Assembly (NCBI GenBank): GCA_029063695.1
Contig: JAIDNR010000062.1
Coordinates: 1 to 9,445 of the forward strand
Direction: 5' to 3'
Source of the DNA: Ruminococcus sp.
GTDB taxonomy: Bacteria; Bacillota; Clostridia; Oscillospirales; Ruminococcaceae
DNA: 9,445 bases
Part shown: positions 1-6,421 of the stretch, in pieces
How positions within the stretch are numbered: the stretch's first letter is position 1
Layout: every line of letters starts with the position of its first letter
Position numbers and translations under genes: made by a program
The notes under the pieces: model-generated
Databases searched by the model: none
Told to the model about the DNA's origin: nothing
The model's input: the letters and a program-made list of their open reading frames with translations, nothing else

Positions 1-332
1 GAATTGATTTTTATAATCTTAACAGGTACATTCAGCTTTATGCAATTATCAATTACATATTTTGTGCCGTGTGATTGTCCGTTCCAGAAAGCGATGACAA
101 TATCTGCATATTCGATAATCTGCAAATTTCGCTTTAACGGAGCGACTCTGCCGAATCTTGTATATTCAGGCAGAAATTCTTTAATTGGAATATTATTTTT
201 CAGTGCGTACTCTTTTGCACAGGAGTCCACGCCTTTTGCACCACCGCTTACGATTTCCGTGACGTTTTCGGGGAGGTACTCTCCGAGATTTGTGATGTTC
301 AGATTTCTTGAACCAATTACTGCTACTTTCAT
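1..332 (-). CDS. SLOG-family (DUF2493/YspA-like) protein, partial at window edge
   Basis: Reading the minus strand from the ATG at 330-332 gives 110 codons without a stop before the window edge, so only the last few residues are probably missing. The protein starts MKVAVIGSRN and carries the marks of the small SLOG/DUF2493 Rossmann-like family: G7-S-R-N near the N-terminus, S29-G-G-A-K-G-V-D36, then a Y57/R59/G61/R62 stretch, R68-N69, and F82-W-N-G-Q-S-H-G-T90. From knowledge of the family, SLOG proteins are thought to bind or process nucleotide-derived ligands, and many sit in conflict or stress systems; the ligand of this subgroup is unknown. There is no signal peptide or membrane segment, so it is cytoplasmic. 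The start is set by an AAAAAGGAG ribosome site (341-349 on the opposite strand) 8 nt upstream. It is transcribed away from the RHH gene at 488 and shares its control region. Family call is strong; function is open. Confidence 0.8.
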   Translation of the reverse strand, partial: MKVAVIGSRNLNITNLGEYLPENVTEIVSGGAKGVDSCAKEYALKNNIPIKEFLPEYTRFGRVAPLKRNLQIIEYADIVIAFWNGQSHGTKYVIDNCIKLNVPVKIIKIN

Positions 333-358
333 AATTTTAACTCCTTTTTAAAATAAAG

Positions 359-377
359 TATACTTATTTTAAGTATA
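359..377. repeat. Perfect 8-bp inverted repeat in SLOG gene leader
   Basis: TATACTTA (359-366) and TAAGTATA (370-377) are perfect inverted copies around a 3-nt TTT centre. The element lies between the predicted -10 box and the ribosome site of the SLOG gene, so it would be transcribed into that gene's leader. It could be a dimeric repressor site or a small RNA hairpin; it is too A/T-rich to decide. Confidence 0.55.
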
Positions 378-410
378 TTTTAAACATAATTTAGATTTAT
401 TTCATACTTA

Positions 411-460
411 TATACCACATTATACCACAGATATGATGTAGAATAATGTAGAATGATGTC
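411..460. promoter_or_regulatory. Five tandem 10-bp-phased repeats, probable RHH operator
   Basis: Two near-identical decamers, TATACCACAT (411-420) and TATACCACAG (421-430), are followed in exact 10-bp register by three related decamers: ATATGATGTA (431), GAATAATGTA (441) and GAATGATGTC (451). A 10-bp period places each copy on the same face of the helix. Ribbon-helix-helix repressors commonly bind tandem sites as cooperating dimers, and an RHH gene starts at 488. The first pair also covers the minus-strand extended -10 box. The inference is that this is the operator for one or both divergent genes. The repeats are seen directly; the binding protein is inferred. Confidence 0.6.
419..427 (-). 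promoter_or_regulatory. Extended -10 element for the SLOG gene
   Basis: On the minus strand the sequence reads TGGTATAAT, an extended -10 box (TGn plus a consensus TATAAT). No good -35 box lies 16-18 bp upstream, which extended -10 promoters tolerate. The predicted transcript start near 410-413 leaves a leader of about 80 nt holding the inverted repeat at 359-377. The box overlaps the two TATACCACA decamers, so a protein bound there would block it. No equally clear promoter is visible for the plus-strand gene at 488. Confidence 0.55.
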
Positions 461-487
461 ATATTAAATATAAAAAGGAGTTTATTT

Positions 488-679
488 ATGTCTATAAAGA
501 GTTTATCTATCAGAATTGATGAAAAAATGCTTGACAAACTTCATGTTGTTGCTGATTATGAGGCACGTTCCGCAAATGGACAGGTTATTGTTTTAATTCG
601 TGACTGTATCGAAAAGTATGAAAAAGAAAACGGTGAGATTATACTTGGCGGAGGAAATAATAATCAAAAAAATAGTTGA
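488..679 (+). CDS. Small ribbon-helix-helix (Arc-like) DNA-binding protein
   Basis: This 63-residue protein has the ribbon-helix-helix layout: a short N-terminal strand (about residues 3-9, IKSLSIR), helix A (about 12-26, DEKMLDKLHVVADYE) and helix B (about 29-46, ANGQVIVLIRDCIEKYEK). A polar Gly/Asn-rich tail follows (GGGNNNQKNS). Family members dimerise, put the paired strands into the major groove, and usually act as repressors or antitoxins. The start follows a strong AAAAAGGAG site (472-480) with 7 nt spacing. Immediately upstream lie five 10-bp-phased repeats and the divergent SLOG gene, which suggests it represses itself and that neighbour. No toxin gene sits downstream: the next gene is glnN, which has its own promoter. 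The fold call is good; the target is inferred. Confidence 0.75.
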   Translation: MSIKSLSIRIDEKMLDKLHVVADYEARSANGQVIVLIRDCIEKYEKENGEIILGGGNNNQKNS

Positions 680-712
680 AGCAGTTACAGATAAAAAATT
701 TTTCTGTGAATA

Positions 713-741
713 TTGACCGCCATTGATAAATATGTTATAAT
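713..741 (+). promoter_or_regulatory. Sigma-A-type promoter of glnN
   Basis: TTGACC (713-718) and TATAAT (736-741) are separated by exactly 17 bp, and TGT directly before the -10 box makes it an extended -10. The predicted start near 748 gives a short leader of about 27 nt containing the GGGAGG ribosome site (761-766), 8 nt before the ATG. The leader is too short for a riboswitch. I see no clear inverted repeat for a GlnR-type regulator over the promoter. Confidence 0.75.
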
Positions 742-774
742 ATAATAACTGATTGAATATGGGAGGAAAAGTAT

Positions 775-2865
775 ATGATTAATATTCCGGAGATTTTCGG
801 CTGTAATGTATTCAATGAAACGGTCATGAAAGCTAAACTGCCGAAAAATGTTTATAAAAATCTCAGACGTACTATGGAAAAAAGTGTTCCGCTTGATATG
901 GAAACAGCGGACGTTGTTGCAAATGCTATAAAGGACTGGGCATTGGAACTCGGTGCAACTCACTATACGCACTGGTTTCAGCCTATGACAGGTACAACAG
1001 CAGAAAAGCATGATTCTTTTATAAGTATCGGTGCAAACGGTACGGCACTTATGGAGTTTTCGGGCAAGGCACTCATAAAGGGCGAACCTGATGCATCGTC
1101 ATTTCCGTCAGGCGGACTGAGACAGACGAGTTCTGCAAGAGGCTACACAGCATGGGACCCGACCTCCTATTGTTTCGTAAAAGAGGGCAGTCTGTATATT
1201 CCGACTGTCTTTGTATCGTATACAGGCGAAACGCTTGACAAAAAAACACCGCTTTTGCGTTCAATGGACGCTCTGAGCAAGTCCGCTGTGAGATTCCTGA
1301 AACTTTTTGGCAATGAGAACGTTACAAGAGTTACATCGACTGTCGGTGCGGAGCAGGAATATTTCCTGATTGACAAAGAAAAGTATGACCAAAGAGAAGA
1401 TTTGATTCTTACGGGACGTACTCTTTTCGGTGCAAAACCCCCGAAAGGTCAGGAGCTTGATGACCAGTATTTTGCCAATTTAAAGCCACGTATCGCCGCA
1501 TATATGGCTGATTTGGATACTGAACTCTGGAAATTAGGTATCTATTCAAAAACAAAGCACAATGAGGTTGCACCTGCACAGCATGAAATGGCACCTATTT
1601 TCACCACATCAAATCTCGGTACAGACCAGAATGAACTTGCTATGGAAGTAATGGAAAAAGTGGCTCTCAGGCACGGTCTTGTCTGCTTACTCCACGAAAA
1701 GCCGTTCGAGGGCGTAAACGGTTCGGGAAAGCATAATAACTGGTCTATGTCAACAAATGACGGTCAGAATCTTCTTGACCCCGGCGATACACCTATGGAG
1801 AATCTGCAATTTCTTACAATACTTTGTGCATTGATTAAAGGTGTTGACGAATATGCCGATTTAATGCGTCTTTCTGCGGCATCGGCAGGAAATGACCACA
1901 GACTCGGTGCGGACGAAGCACCACCTGCAATTATTTCTATGTTCCTCGGTGAAGAACTCGATGCGGTACTTAAAGCAATAGAGGAGGACGGTGTATATAA
2001 AACTCAGGCTCAGGATTTTGAAATAGGCGTAAATGCACTGCCGTCATTTCCGAAGGATTCCACCGACAGAAACAGAACTTCACCGTTTGCGTTCACTGGA
2101 AACCGCTTTGAGTTCCGTATGGTTGGCTCGTCCGACAATATCGGCTGTCCTAATGCCCTGCTTAATACTATCGTTGCGGAAGAACTGAGCTGGTTTGCCG
2201 ACAGACTGGAGCAGTTCAAAGGAAGTGACCTGTTTGAGGTTGAGCTGAAAAAATTACTCAAAGATGTTCTTAAAACTCATCGCCGTATTATCTTCAATGG
2301 CGACGGTTATTCTTCTGAATGGGTTAAGGAAGCCGAAAGACGTGGACTTCCTAATTATCCCTCAATCGTTGACTGTATGCCGCATTATACAGATGAGAAA
2401 AATCTTCGCATACTGCGTAAATTTGGCATTTTTAATAAAAGTGAACTTGAAGCAAGAACTGAAATTCACCTTGAAAAGTATTCCAAAACAAGACGCATTG
2501 AAGCCCGTACAATGATTGAAATGGCAAGAAAGCAGTTACTTCCAGCCGCACTTGATTATCTCAATAAGCTGGTGCTGTCAATTTCCGCAAAGAAAGAAAT
2601 CGGTATGGCTTCAAAGACAGAGCAGAAAATTGCCGATAAACTCAATGACCTTTGTGACAGGTTCTATGATTCCATTGAGAGACTTGAAAAAATCGTTGCC
2701 GATGCGTGTAAAATTTCCGATGTTCAGAAACAGGCAGAGTTCTATCATGACTATGTGCTTGCCGAAATGGATATTATGCGTGGTATTGCCGACGAAATTG
2801 AGATAAATATGCCACAGGACTTATATCCGATTCCTACTTACTCTGAAATTATTTATAATGTTTAA
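775..2865 (+). CDS. glnN: Type III glutamine synthetase (GSIII)
   Basis: The enzyme joins glutamate and ammonia using ATP to make glutamine in the cytoplasm, the main entry of ammonia nitrogen. At 696 residues it has GSIII length (about 700, against about 450 for GSI). GSIII motifs are present in order: G191-A-E-Q-E195, N263-E-V-A-P-A-Q-H-E271, G313-V-N-G-S-G-K-H-N-N-W-S324 (ATP/active-site region), N373-D-H-R-L-G-A-D-E-A, and R432-N-R-T-S-P-F-A-F-T-G-N-R-F-E-F-R448. The family-specific N-terminal extension is present, and the C-terminal part beyond about 540 is rich in charged helices, as expected of the large dodecameric GSIII. The start is supported by GGGAGG 8 nt upstream. It stands alone between its own promoter and a strong terminator, with asparagine and pyrimidine genes downstream. 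All key motifs are intact. GSIII is known from Bacteroides and Ruminococcus, where it responds to ammonia supply. Confidence 0.96.
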   Translation: MINIPEIFGCNVFNETVMKAKLPKNVYKNLRRTMEKSVPLDMETADVVANAIKDWALELGATHYTHWFQPMTGTTAEKHDSFISIGANGTALMEFSGKALIKGEPDASSFPSGGLRQTSSARGYTAWDPTSYCFVKEGSLYIPTVFVSYTGETLDKKTPLLRSMDALSKSAVRFLKLFGNENVTRVTSTVGAEQEYFLIDKEKYDQREDLILTGRTLFGAKPPKGQELDDQYFANLKPRIAAYMADLDTELWKLGIYSKTKHNEVAPAQHEMAPIFTTSNLGTDQNELAMEVMEKVALRHGLVCLLHEKPFEGVNGSGKHNNWSMSTNDGQNLLDPGDTPMENLQFLTILCALIKGVDEYADLMRLSAASAGNDHRLGADEAPPAIISMFLGEELDAVLKAIEEDGVYKTQAQDFEIGVNALPSFPKDSTDRNRTSPFAFTGNRFEFRMVGSSDNIGCPNALLNTIVAEELSWFADRLEQFKGSDLFEVELKKLLKDVLKTHRRIIFNGDGYSSEWVKEAERRGLPNYPSIVDCMPHYTDEKNLRILRKFGIFNKSELEARTEIHLEKYSKTRRIEARTMIEMARKQLLPAALDYLNKLVLSISAKKEIGMASKTEQKIADKLNDLCDRFYDSIERLEKIVADACKISDVQKQAEFYHDYVLAEMDIMRGIADEIEINMPQDLYPIPTYSEIIYNV

Positions 2866-2868
2866 TAT

Positions 2869-2898
2869 AATTCCCCTGATTTTTTCAGGGGAATTTTT
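2869..2898 (+). terminator. Intrinsic terminator after glnN
   Basis: A perfect 11-bp stem, AATTCCCCTGA (2869-2879) with TCAGGGGAATT (2885-2895), closes a TTTTT loop and runs into a short T-tract (2894-2898). It begins 3 nt after the glnN stop codon. The loop and closing pairs (CCTGATTTTTTCAGG) are identical to those of the terminator at 8273-8305. Confidence 0.85.
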
Positions 2899-2913
2899 CA
2901 GGAGATGAATATA

Positions 2914-3219
2914 ATGAACACTAAAGAATATGTAAAGATTTTCTGGTATCATGATAATCCCGATGACCCGAGAGTTATCATATACGAAGTTGATTTGCTC
3001 AACGACAGGTATATTCTCCGTCTTATTGATATTTATGCGGACGGCAGGTGTGTTAACAACGGAGACCCGTATGATTCAGTTATAGAGGTACTTCCGATTG
3101 AAACGGTTGAGGAGATAAATGTCGGTGTATGGGGAGATGAAATTCGTGCGTGCCGTATAAGTAAAGAGGAATTTGAAAAAATATGGAGAACTCATGTCTA
3201 TACTGGAGAGATTGAATAA
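2914..3219 (+). CDS. Small DUF6881-like protein of unknown function
   Basis: The 101-residue protein begins MNTKEYVKIFWYHDNPDDPR and is acidic, soluble and without signal or membrane segments. It resembles the DUF6881 family as I recall it: an aromatic KIFWYH strand with a D-D-P turn (about 7-20), a Y-I-L-R-L-I-D-I-Y-A-D-G-R stretch (about 33-45), an L-P-I-E-T-V-E-E-I-N segment (about 60-69) and the C-terminal I-S-K-E-E-F-E-K-I-W (about 82-91). No reaction is known for the family. An in-frame ATG lies at 2905, but it abuts the AGGAG ribosome site (2900-2904), leaving no spacing; the ATG at 2914 has 9 nt and is the better start. It sits just past the glnN terminator with no visible promoter of its own, so it is probably expressed by read-through. 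The asnB promoter starts 26 nt after its stop. The family assignment is from memory and should be searched. Confidence 0.65.
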   Translation: MNTKEYVKIFWYHDNPDDPRVIIYEVDLLNDRYILRLIDIYADGRCVNNGDPYDSVIEVLPIETVEEINVGVWGDEIRACRISKEEFEKIWRTHVYTGEIE

Positions 3220-3245
3220 ATTTAAATGTTTTTTTCCTGATACTG

Positions 3246-3274
3246 TTGCAAAATCCCAAAAAATGTAGTATAAT
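3246..3274 (+). promoter_or_regulatory. Sigma-A-type promoter of asnB-pyrB
   Basis: TTGCAA (3246-3251) and TATAAT (3269-3274) are separated by 17 bp. The predicted start near 3281 leaves a leader of about 25 nt with a GGAGG ribosome site at 3294-3298, 7 nt before the asnB ATG. There is no room for a T-box or PyrR-type attenuator. Confidence 0.75.
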
Positions 3275-3305
3275 AATTCAGGAGAATTTATACGGAGGTT
3301 TTTTT

Positions 3306-5177
3306 ATGTGCGGAATTGTAGGATTTACTAATTTTATTGATGATTCCAATAAGGTTATCGGCGAAATGATGAACAGAATCAGTCACAGAGGACCTGATGC
3401 CGAGGGCAGATATGTTGACGAAAATATTGCTCTTGGTCACCGCAGGCTCAGTATAATTGACGTAAGTTCTTCGGGCGACCAGCCTATTTTCAATGAGGAC
3501 GGCTCAATGGTAATTGTTTTCAACGGTGAGATTTATAATTACCGTGAAATCCGTGAAAAGCTTGTTGAATCGGGTCATATCTTCAGAACAAACACCGATA
3601 CGGAAATTCTTCTTCACGGCTATGAGGAATACGGTGAAAAACTGCTTGATATGCTTCGTGGAATGTTTGCATTCGTCATCTGGGACAAGAATAAAAAAGA
3701 GCTTTTCGGCGCAAGAGACTTTTTTGGAATAAAGCCCATGTATTATGCGATAATGGGAAAAACCCTGATGTTCGGTTCAGAAATCAAGAGTTTTCTTGCT
3801 CACCCGCATTTCAGAAAGGAACTCAATACAACAGCACTTGAAAATTATCTCACTTTTCAGTATTCTCCGACAAAAGAGACTTTTTTCAAGAACGTCTATA
3901 AGCTTATGCCTGCACATTATTTCCGCTATAAAGACGGTAAAATGCAGATAAAACGCTACTGGGACGTTAATTTCAGTGCGGACGGTCAGCCGAATCTTGA
4001 CGAATGGATGAATAGAATTTCCGATACTTTCCATGATTCGGTAAAGGCACATAAAATCGCCGATGTTGAGGTAGGTTCTTTTCTTTCAAGCGGTGTGGAT
4101 TCAAGTTATGTTGCGGCAATTGCGGACGTTGACAAGACTTTCACCGTTGGTTTCGGAAATGACGAAAAGTATAACGAAATCGGCTGGGCAAAGAACTTTT
4201 CAAAAGCTATCGGCAAGGAGAATACAAGCAAGGTTATAACTCCCGAAGAATACTGGGGAAGTCTTGGAAAGATTCAGTATCACATGGACGAACCGCTTGC
4301 AGACCCTTCTGCCGTTGCACTCTATTTTGTATGCAGTATCGCTTCCGAAAAGCTGAAAGTCGTACTTTCGGGAGAGGGTGCGGACGAGATTTTCGGCGGA
4401 TATAATGTCTACAGTGACCCGAACGGTACTTTGTATGATAAAATTCCCATGAGTATCAGGCATGGGATAGGTGCGGTTGCTGAGAAACTTCCTGCACATC
4501 GTGGAGTCAATTTCTTTGTGCGTAAGGGAAAGACCGTTGAGGAGCGTTTTATCGGCAATGCCTATATGTTCACTCCTGAACAGCGTAAAGAACTGCTGAA
4601 AGTTCATACGAATGCACCCACACCGACTGAAATAACAAAGCCTTATTTCAGCCGTGTGAAAAATCAGGACGATGTGACGAAAATGCAGTATCTTGATTTG
4701 CATATGTGGATGGCAGGCGATATTCTGTTAAAAGCTGACAAAATGAGTATGGCAAATTCCATTGAATTGCGTGTACCGTTTCTTGACAAAGAAGTTATGG
4801 AACTTGCCGAAAAAATCCCGACGAAATACCGTGTAACTCATGATAAAGGCACGGCGGAGACGAAATATATAACCAAATATGCGATGAGACTTGCCGCAAA
4901 GAAAGATACTCCCGAACAGACAGCAAAGACCGCCGCAAAGAAAAAACTCGGATTTCCCGTGCCGATACGTGTATGGCTGAAAGAAGATAAGTATTATAAT
5001 ATCGTCCGCAGGGCATTTGAGGGAGAAAGTTCGCAGAAATTTTTCAATACCGCACCGCTTCTGAGACTTCTTGATGACCACAGGAACGGCAAGGCAGATA
5101 ACAGCCGTAAGATATGGACTGTTTTCACTTTCCTTGTGTGGTATAAGGTCTATTTCGAACATAATGGAAGTTATTAA
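3306..5177 (+). CDS. asnB: Glutamine-hydrolysing asparagine synthetase
   Basis: The enzyme makes asparagine from aspartate, ATP and glutamine in the cytoplasm. The N-terminal class II amidotransferase domain (about 1-215) begins M-C-G-I-V-G-F, with Cys2 exposed as nucleophile after Met removal. It includes R27-rich S-H-R-G-P-D (26-31), L43-G-H-R-R-L48, N73-G-E75 and D98, the glutamine-binding residues in the Escherichia coli AsnB pattern. The synthetase domain (about 225-610) has the ATP pyrophosphatase loop S261-S-G-V-D-S-S267 and L354-S-G-E-G-A-D-E-I-F-G-G-Y366, plus an I-E-L-R-V-P-F-L-D motif near 490. Length is 623 residues, a normal long AsnB. An upstream in-frame TTG at 3246 is rejected because it falls inside the promoter and would bury the catalytic cysteine. 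The pyrB gene follows after 36 nt with no promoter or terminator between, so the two form an operon that draws on aspartate. Confidence 0.95.
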   Translation: MCGIVGFTNFIDDSNKVIGEMMNRISHRGPDAEGRYVDENIALGHRRLSIIDVSSSGDQPIFNEDGSMVIVFNGEIYNYREIREKLVESGHIFRTNTDTEILLHGYEEYGEKLLDMLRGMFAFVIWDKNKKELFGARDFFGIKPMYYAIMGKTLMFGSEIKSFLAHPHFRKELNTTALENYLTFQYSPTKETFFKNVYKLMPAHYFRYKDGKMQIKRYWDVNFSADGQPNLDEWMNRISDTFHDSVKAHKIADVEVGSFLSSGVDSSYVAAIADVDKTFTVGFGNDEKYNEIGWAKNFSKAIGKENTSKVITPEEYWGSLGKIQYHMDEPLADPSAVALYFVCSIASEKLKVVLSGEGADEIFGGYNVYSDPNGTLYDKIPMSIRHGIGAVAEKLPAHRGVNFFVRKGKTVEERFIGNAYMFTPEQRKELLKVHTNAPTPTEITKPYFSRVKNQDDVTKMQYLDLHMWMAGDILLKADKMSMANSIELRVPFLDKEVMELAEKIPTKYRVTHDKGTAETKYITKYAMRLAAKKDTPEQTAKTAAKKKLGFPVPIRVWLKEDKYYNIVRRAFEGESSQKFFNTAPLLRLLDDHRNGKADNSRKIWTVFTFLVWYKVYFEHNGSY

Positions 5178-5213
5178 TCAGTTTTCTGAAATAAAAATAA
5201 AGGAGAAGAAATT

Positions 5214-6296
5214 ATGCAGTCAGAATATCAGCATCTTATCGATTTGAGCGACTATCCTGTTGAATGGTGGAACAGCCTGATTGAACTGGGAGTGAAAATC
5301 AAGGAGAATCCGCAGGAATATGCCCATGAATGCGACGGAAAAATCATGGCAACACTTTTCTATGAGCCGTCCACAAGAACACAGATGTCATTCCAGACAG
5401 CTATGCTCCGTCTGGGCGGACGTATCATAGGATTTGACAATCCTGCAAATTCGTCTGTATCAAAGGGAGAGACTATCAAAGATACAACAAAAATAGTAAG
5501 CAGCTATGCGGATATTCTTGTAATCCGCCACCCTGTTGCAGGTGCGGCAAAGGCGGCTTCACTTACAGCGGATTGTCCTGTTATCAATGCAGGCGACGGC
5601 GGTCATCTTCACCCGACACAGACTCTCACAGACCTGCTTACTCTGAAAATCGAGAAAAAAACTCTCAGCGGACTTACAATTGGTATGTGCGGAGACTTAA
5701 TTAATGGCAGGACTGTTCATTCTCTCTGCAAGGCACTGAGTATGTTTAATGGAAATAAATTCATATTCATTTCAACTCCCGAACTCCGTATGCCTGCATA
5801 TATCAAGGATATAATCAAGGCTAACGGAAGTACTTATGAAGAAGTAAATACACTTGAAGAGGCTATCGGAGGACTTGATGTACTGTACATGACGAGGATT
5901 CAGCAGGAACGCTTTGCAAGCCGTGAAGAGTACCTTGCACAGAAAAATACGTATGTTCTTGACAGAAAAAAGATGCTTCTTGCGAAAAAAGATATGATTG
6001 TCCTGCACCCGTTGCCGAGAGTGGACGAGATTACAGTTGAAGTTGACGATGATAAGCGTGCAATGTATTTCACTCAGGCAAAGTACGGCGTATTCGCACG
6101 TATGGCACTCATTCTCACGATTCTCAGTGAGAAAAAAGGTTCTGAAACGCTCAAAGGCAAGTTATACAGCGGAGTTAAGTGCAGTAATCCTAGATGTATA
6201 ACAAATCATGAAGAATATCTGCCAAAAAGCTTCAGATTCAGCGGTGACGAAACACTTCTTGAATGTGAATACTGCGATGAAAGAAAGCTGATATAA
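5214..6296 (+). CDS. pyrB: Aspartate carbamoyltransferase with fused PyrI-type zinc domain
   Basis: The enzyme joins carbamoyl phosphate and aspartate to carbamoyl aspartate, the first committed step of pyrimidine synthesis. Residues 1-305 are a complete catalytic chain: S53-T-R-T56 (carbamoyl phosphate), S81-V-S-K84-G-E-T, R105-H-P, H133-P-T-Q136, and the aspartate-binding H265-P-L-P-R269-V-D-E-I. After a short linker (about 306-320), residues 323-354 add C323-x4-C328-x22-C351-x2-C354. This is nearly the spacing of the zinc-binding domain of E. coli PyrI (C109, C114, C138, C141), which grips the catalytic chain. PyrI's N-terminal ATP/CTP-binding domain is absent and no separate pyrI is nearby. 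Length (360) is therefore about 50 longer than an ordinary PyrB. The start is set by AAAGGAG 8-9 nt before the ATG. It is second in the asnB operon and ends at a strong terminator. Inference: the zinc domain stabilises the trimer or its assembly without nucleotide feedback. Confidence 0.93.
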   Translation: MQSEYQHLIDLSDYPVEWWNSLIELGVKIKENPQEYAHECDGKIMATLFYEPSTRTQMSFQTAMLRLGGRIIGFDNPANSSVSKGETIKDTTKIVSSYADILVIRHPVAGAAKAASLTADCPVINAGDGGHLHPTQTLTDLLTLKIEKKTLSGLTIGMCGDLINGRTVHSLCKALSMFNGNKFIFISTPELRMPAYIKDIIKANGSTYEEVNTLEEAIGGLDVLYMTRIQQERFASREEYLAQKNTYVLDRKKMLLAKKDMIVLHPLPRVDEITVEVDDDKRAMYFTQAKYGVFARMALILTILSEKKGSETLKGKLYSGVKCSNPRCITNHEEYLPKSFRFSGDETLLECEYCDERKLI

Positions 6297-6308
6297 ATTT
6301 ATATAATT

Positions 6309-6353
6309 ATAGAGACTGTAAGTTGATGCTAACTTATAGTCTCTATTTTTTTT
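6309..6353 (+). terminator. Strong intrinsic terminator after pyrB
   Basis: A 16-bp stem, ATAGAGACTGTAAGTT (6309-6324) with AACTTATAGTCTCTAT (6331-6346), has a single G-U pair and a GATGCT loop, followed by eight T residues (6346-6353). It separates the asnB-pyrB operon from the GntR-ABC operon, whose promoter starts 11 nt later. Confidence 0.92.
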
Positions 6354-6363
6354 GCAAAAGTAC

Positions 6364-6392
6364 TTGACAAATATGCCACAACTGTGTATACT
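6364..6392 (+). promoter_or_regulatory. Consensus promoter of the gntR-ABC operon
   Basis: A perfect -35 box TTGACA (6364-6369) and a -10 box TATACT (6387-6392) are exactly 17 bp apart. The predicted transcript start (about 6398-6400) falls in the palindrome at 6390-6405, so this strong promoter should be held off by a bound regulator. The leader is only about 22 nt. Confidence 0.85.
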
Positions 6393-6405
6393 GTATATAT
6401 ACAGT
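6381..6405. promoter_or_regulatory. Probable GntR (YtrA-type) operator palindrome
   Basis: ACTGTATATATACAGT (6390-6405) is a perfect 16-bp palindrome. An adjoining partial copy, ACTGTGTAT (6381-6389), repeats its left half directly upstream. Together they overlap the -10 box and transcript start of the gntR gene that begins 17 nt later. GntR-family dimers bind such inverted repeats, and YtrA-type regulators commonly repress their own operon, so autorepression is the natural reading. Confidence 0.8.
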
Positions 6406-6421
6406 AAAAAGAGGTGATACA

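Noticed and set aside
4..351. Plus-strand open frame of 115 codons at the left edge
   Set aside because: It lies opposite the SLOG gene, whose protein motifs and ribosome site are clear; the plus-strand translation has no family features.
687..708. Hairpin-like ACAGA...TCTGT around an A/T run after the RHH gene
   Set aside because: The stem is short and almost all A/T, with no T-tract after it; too weak to call a terminator.
2264..2806. Two plus-strand open frames in another frame within glnN
   Set aside because: They share a shifted frame inside an intact glnN reading frame; there is no frameshift to explain.
2905..2913. Earlier ATG for the DUF6881-like gene
   Set aside because: It directly abuts the AGGAG ribosome site with zero spacing; the ATG at 2914 has 9 nt.
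3220..3240. T-rich stretch after the DUF6881-like gene as a terminator
   Set aside because: There is a T-run at about 3230-3236 but no stable stem before it.
3246..3305. A 20-residue N-terminal extension of asnB from a TTG codon
   Set aside because: It overlaps the -35 and -10 boxes and would bury the cysteine that must be the N-terminal nucleophile; the ATG at 3306 has a good ribosome site.
4200..4703. Minus-strand open frame of 167 codons inside asnB
   Set aside because: It is antisense to a well-conserved enzyme, lacks a ribosome site that stands out and resembles no family.
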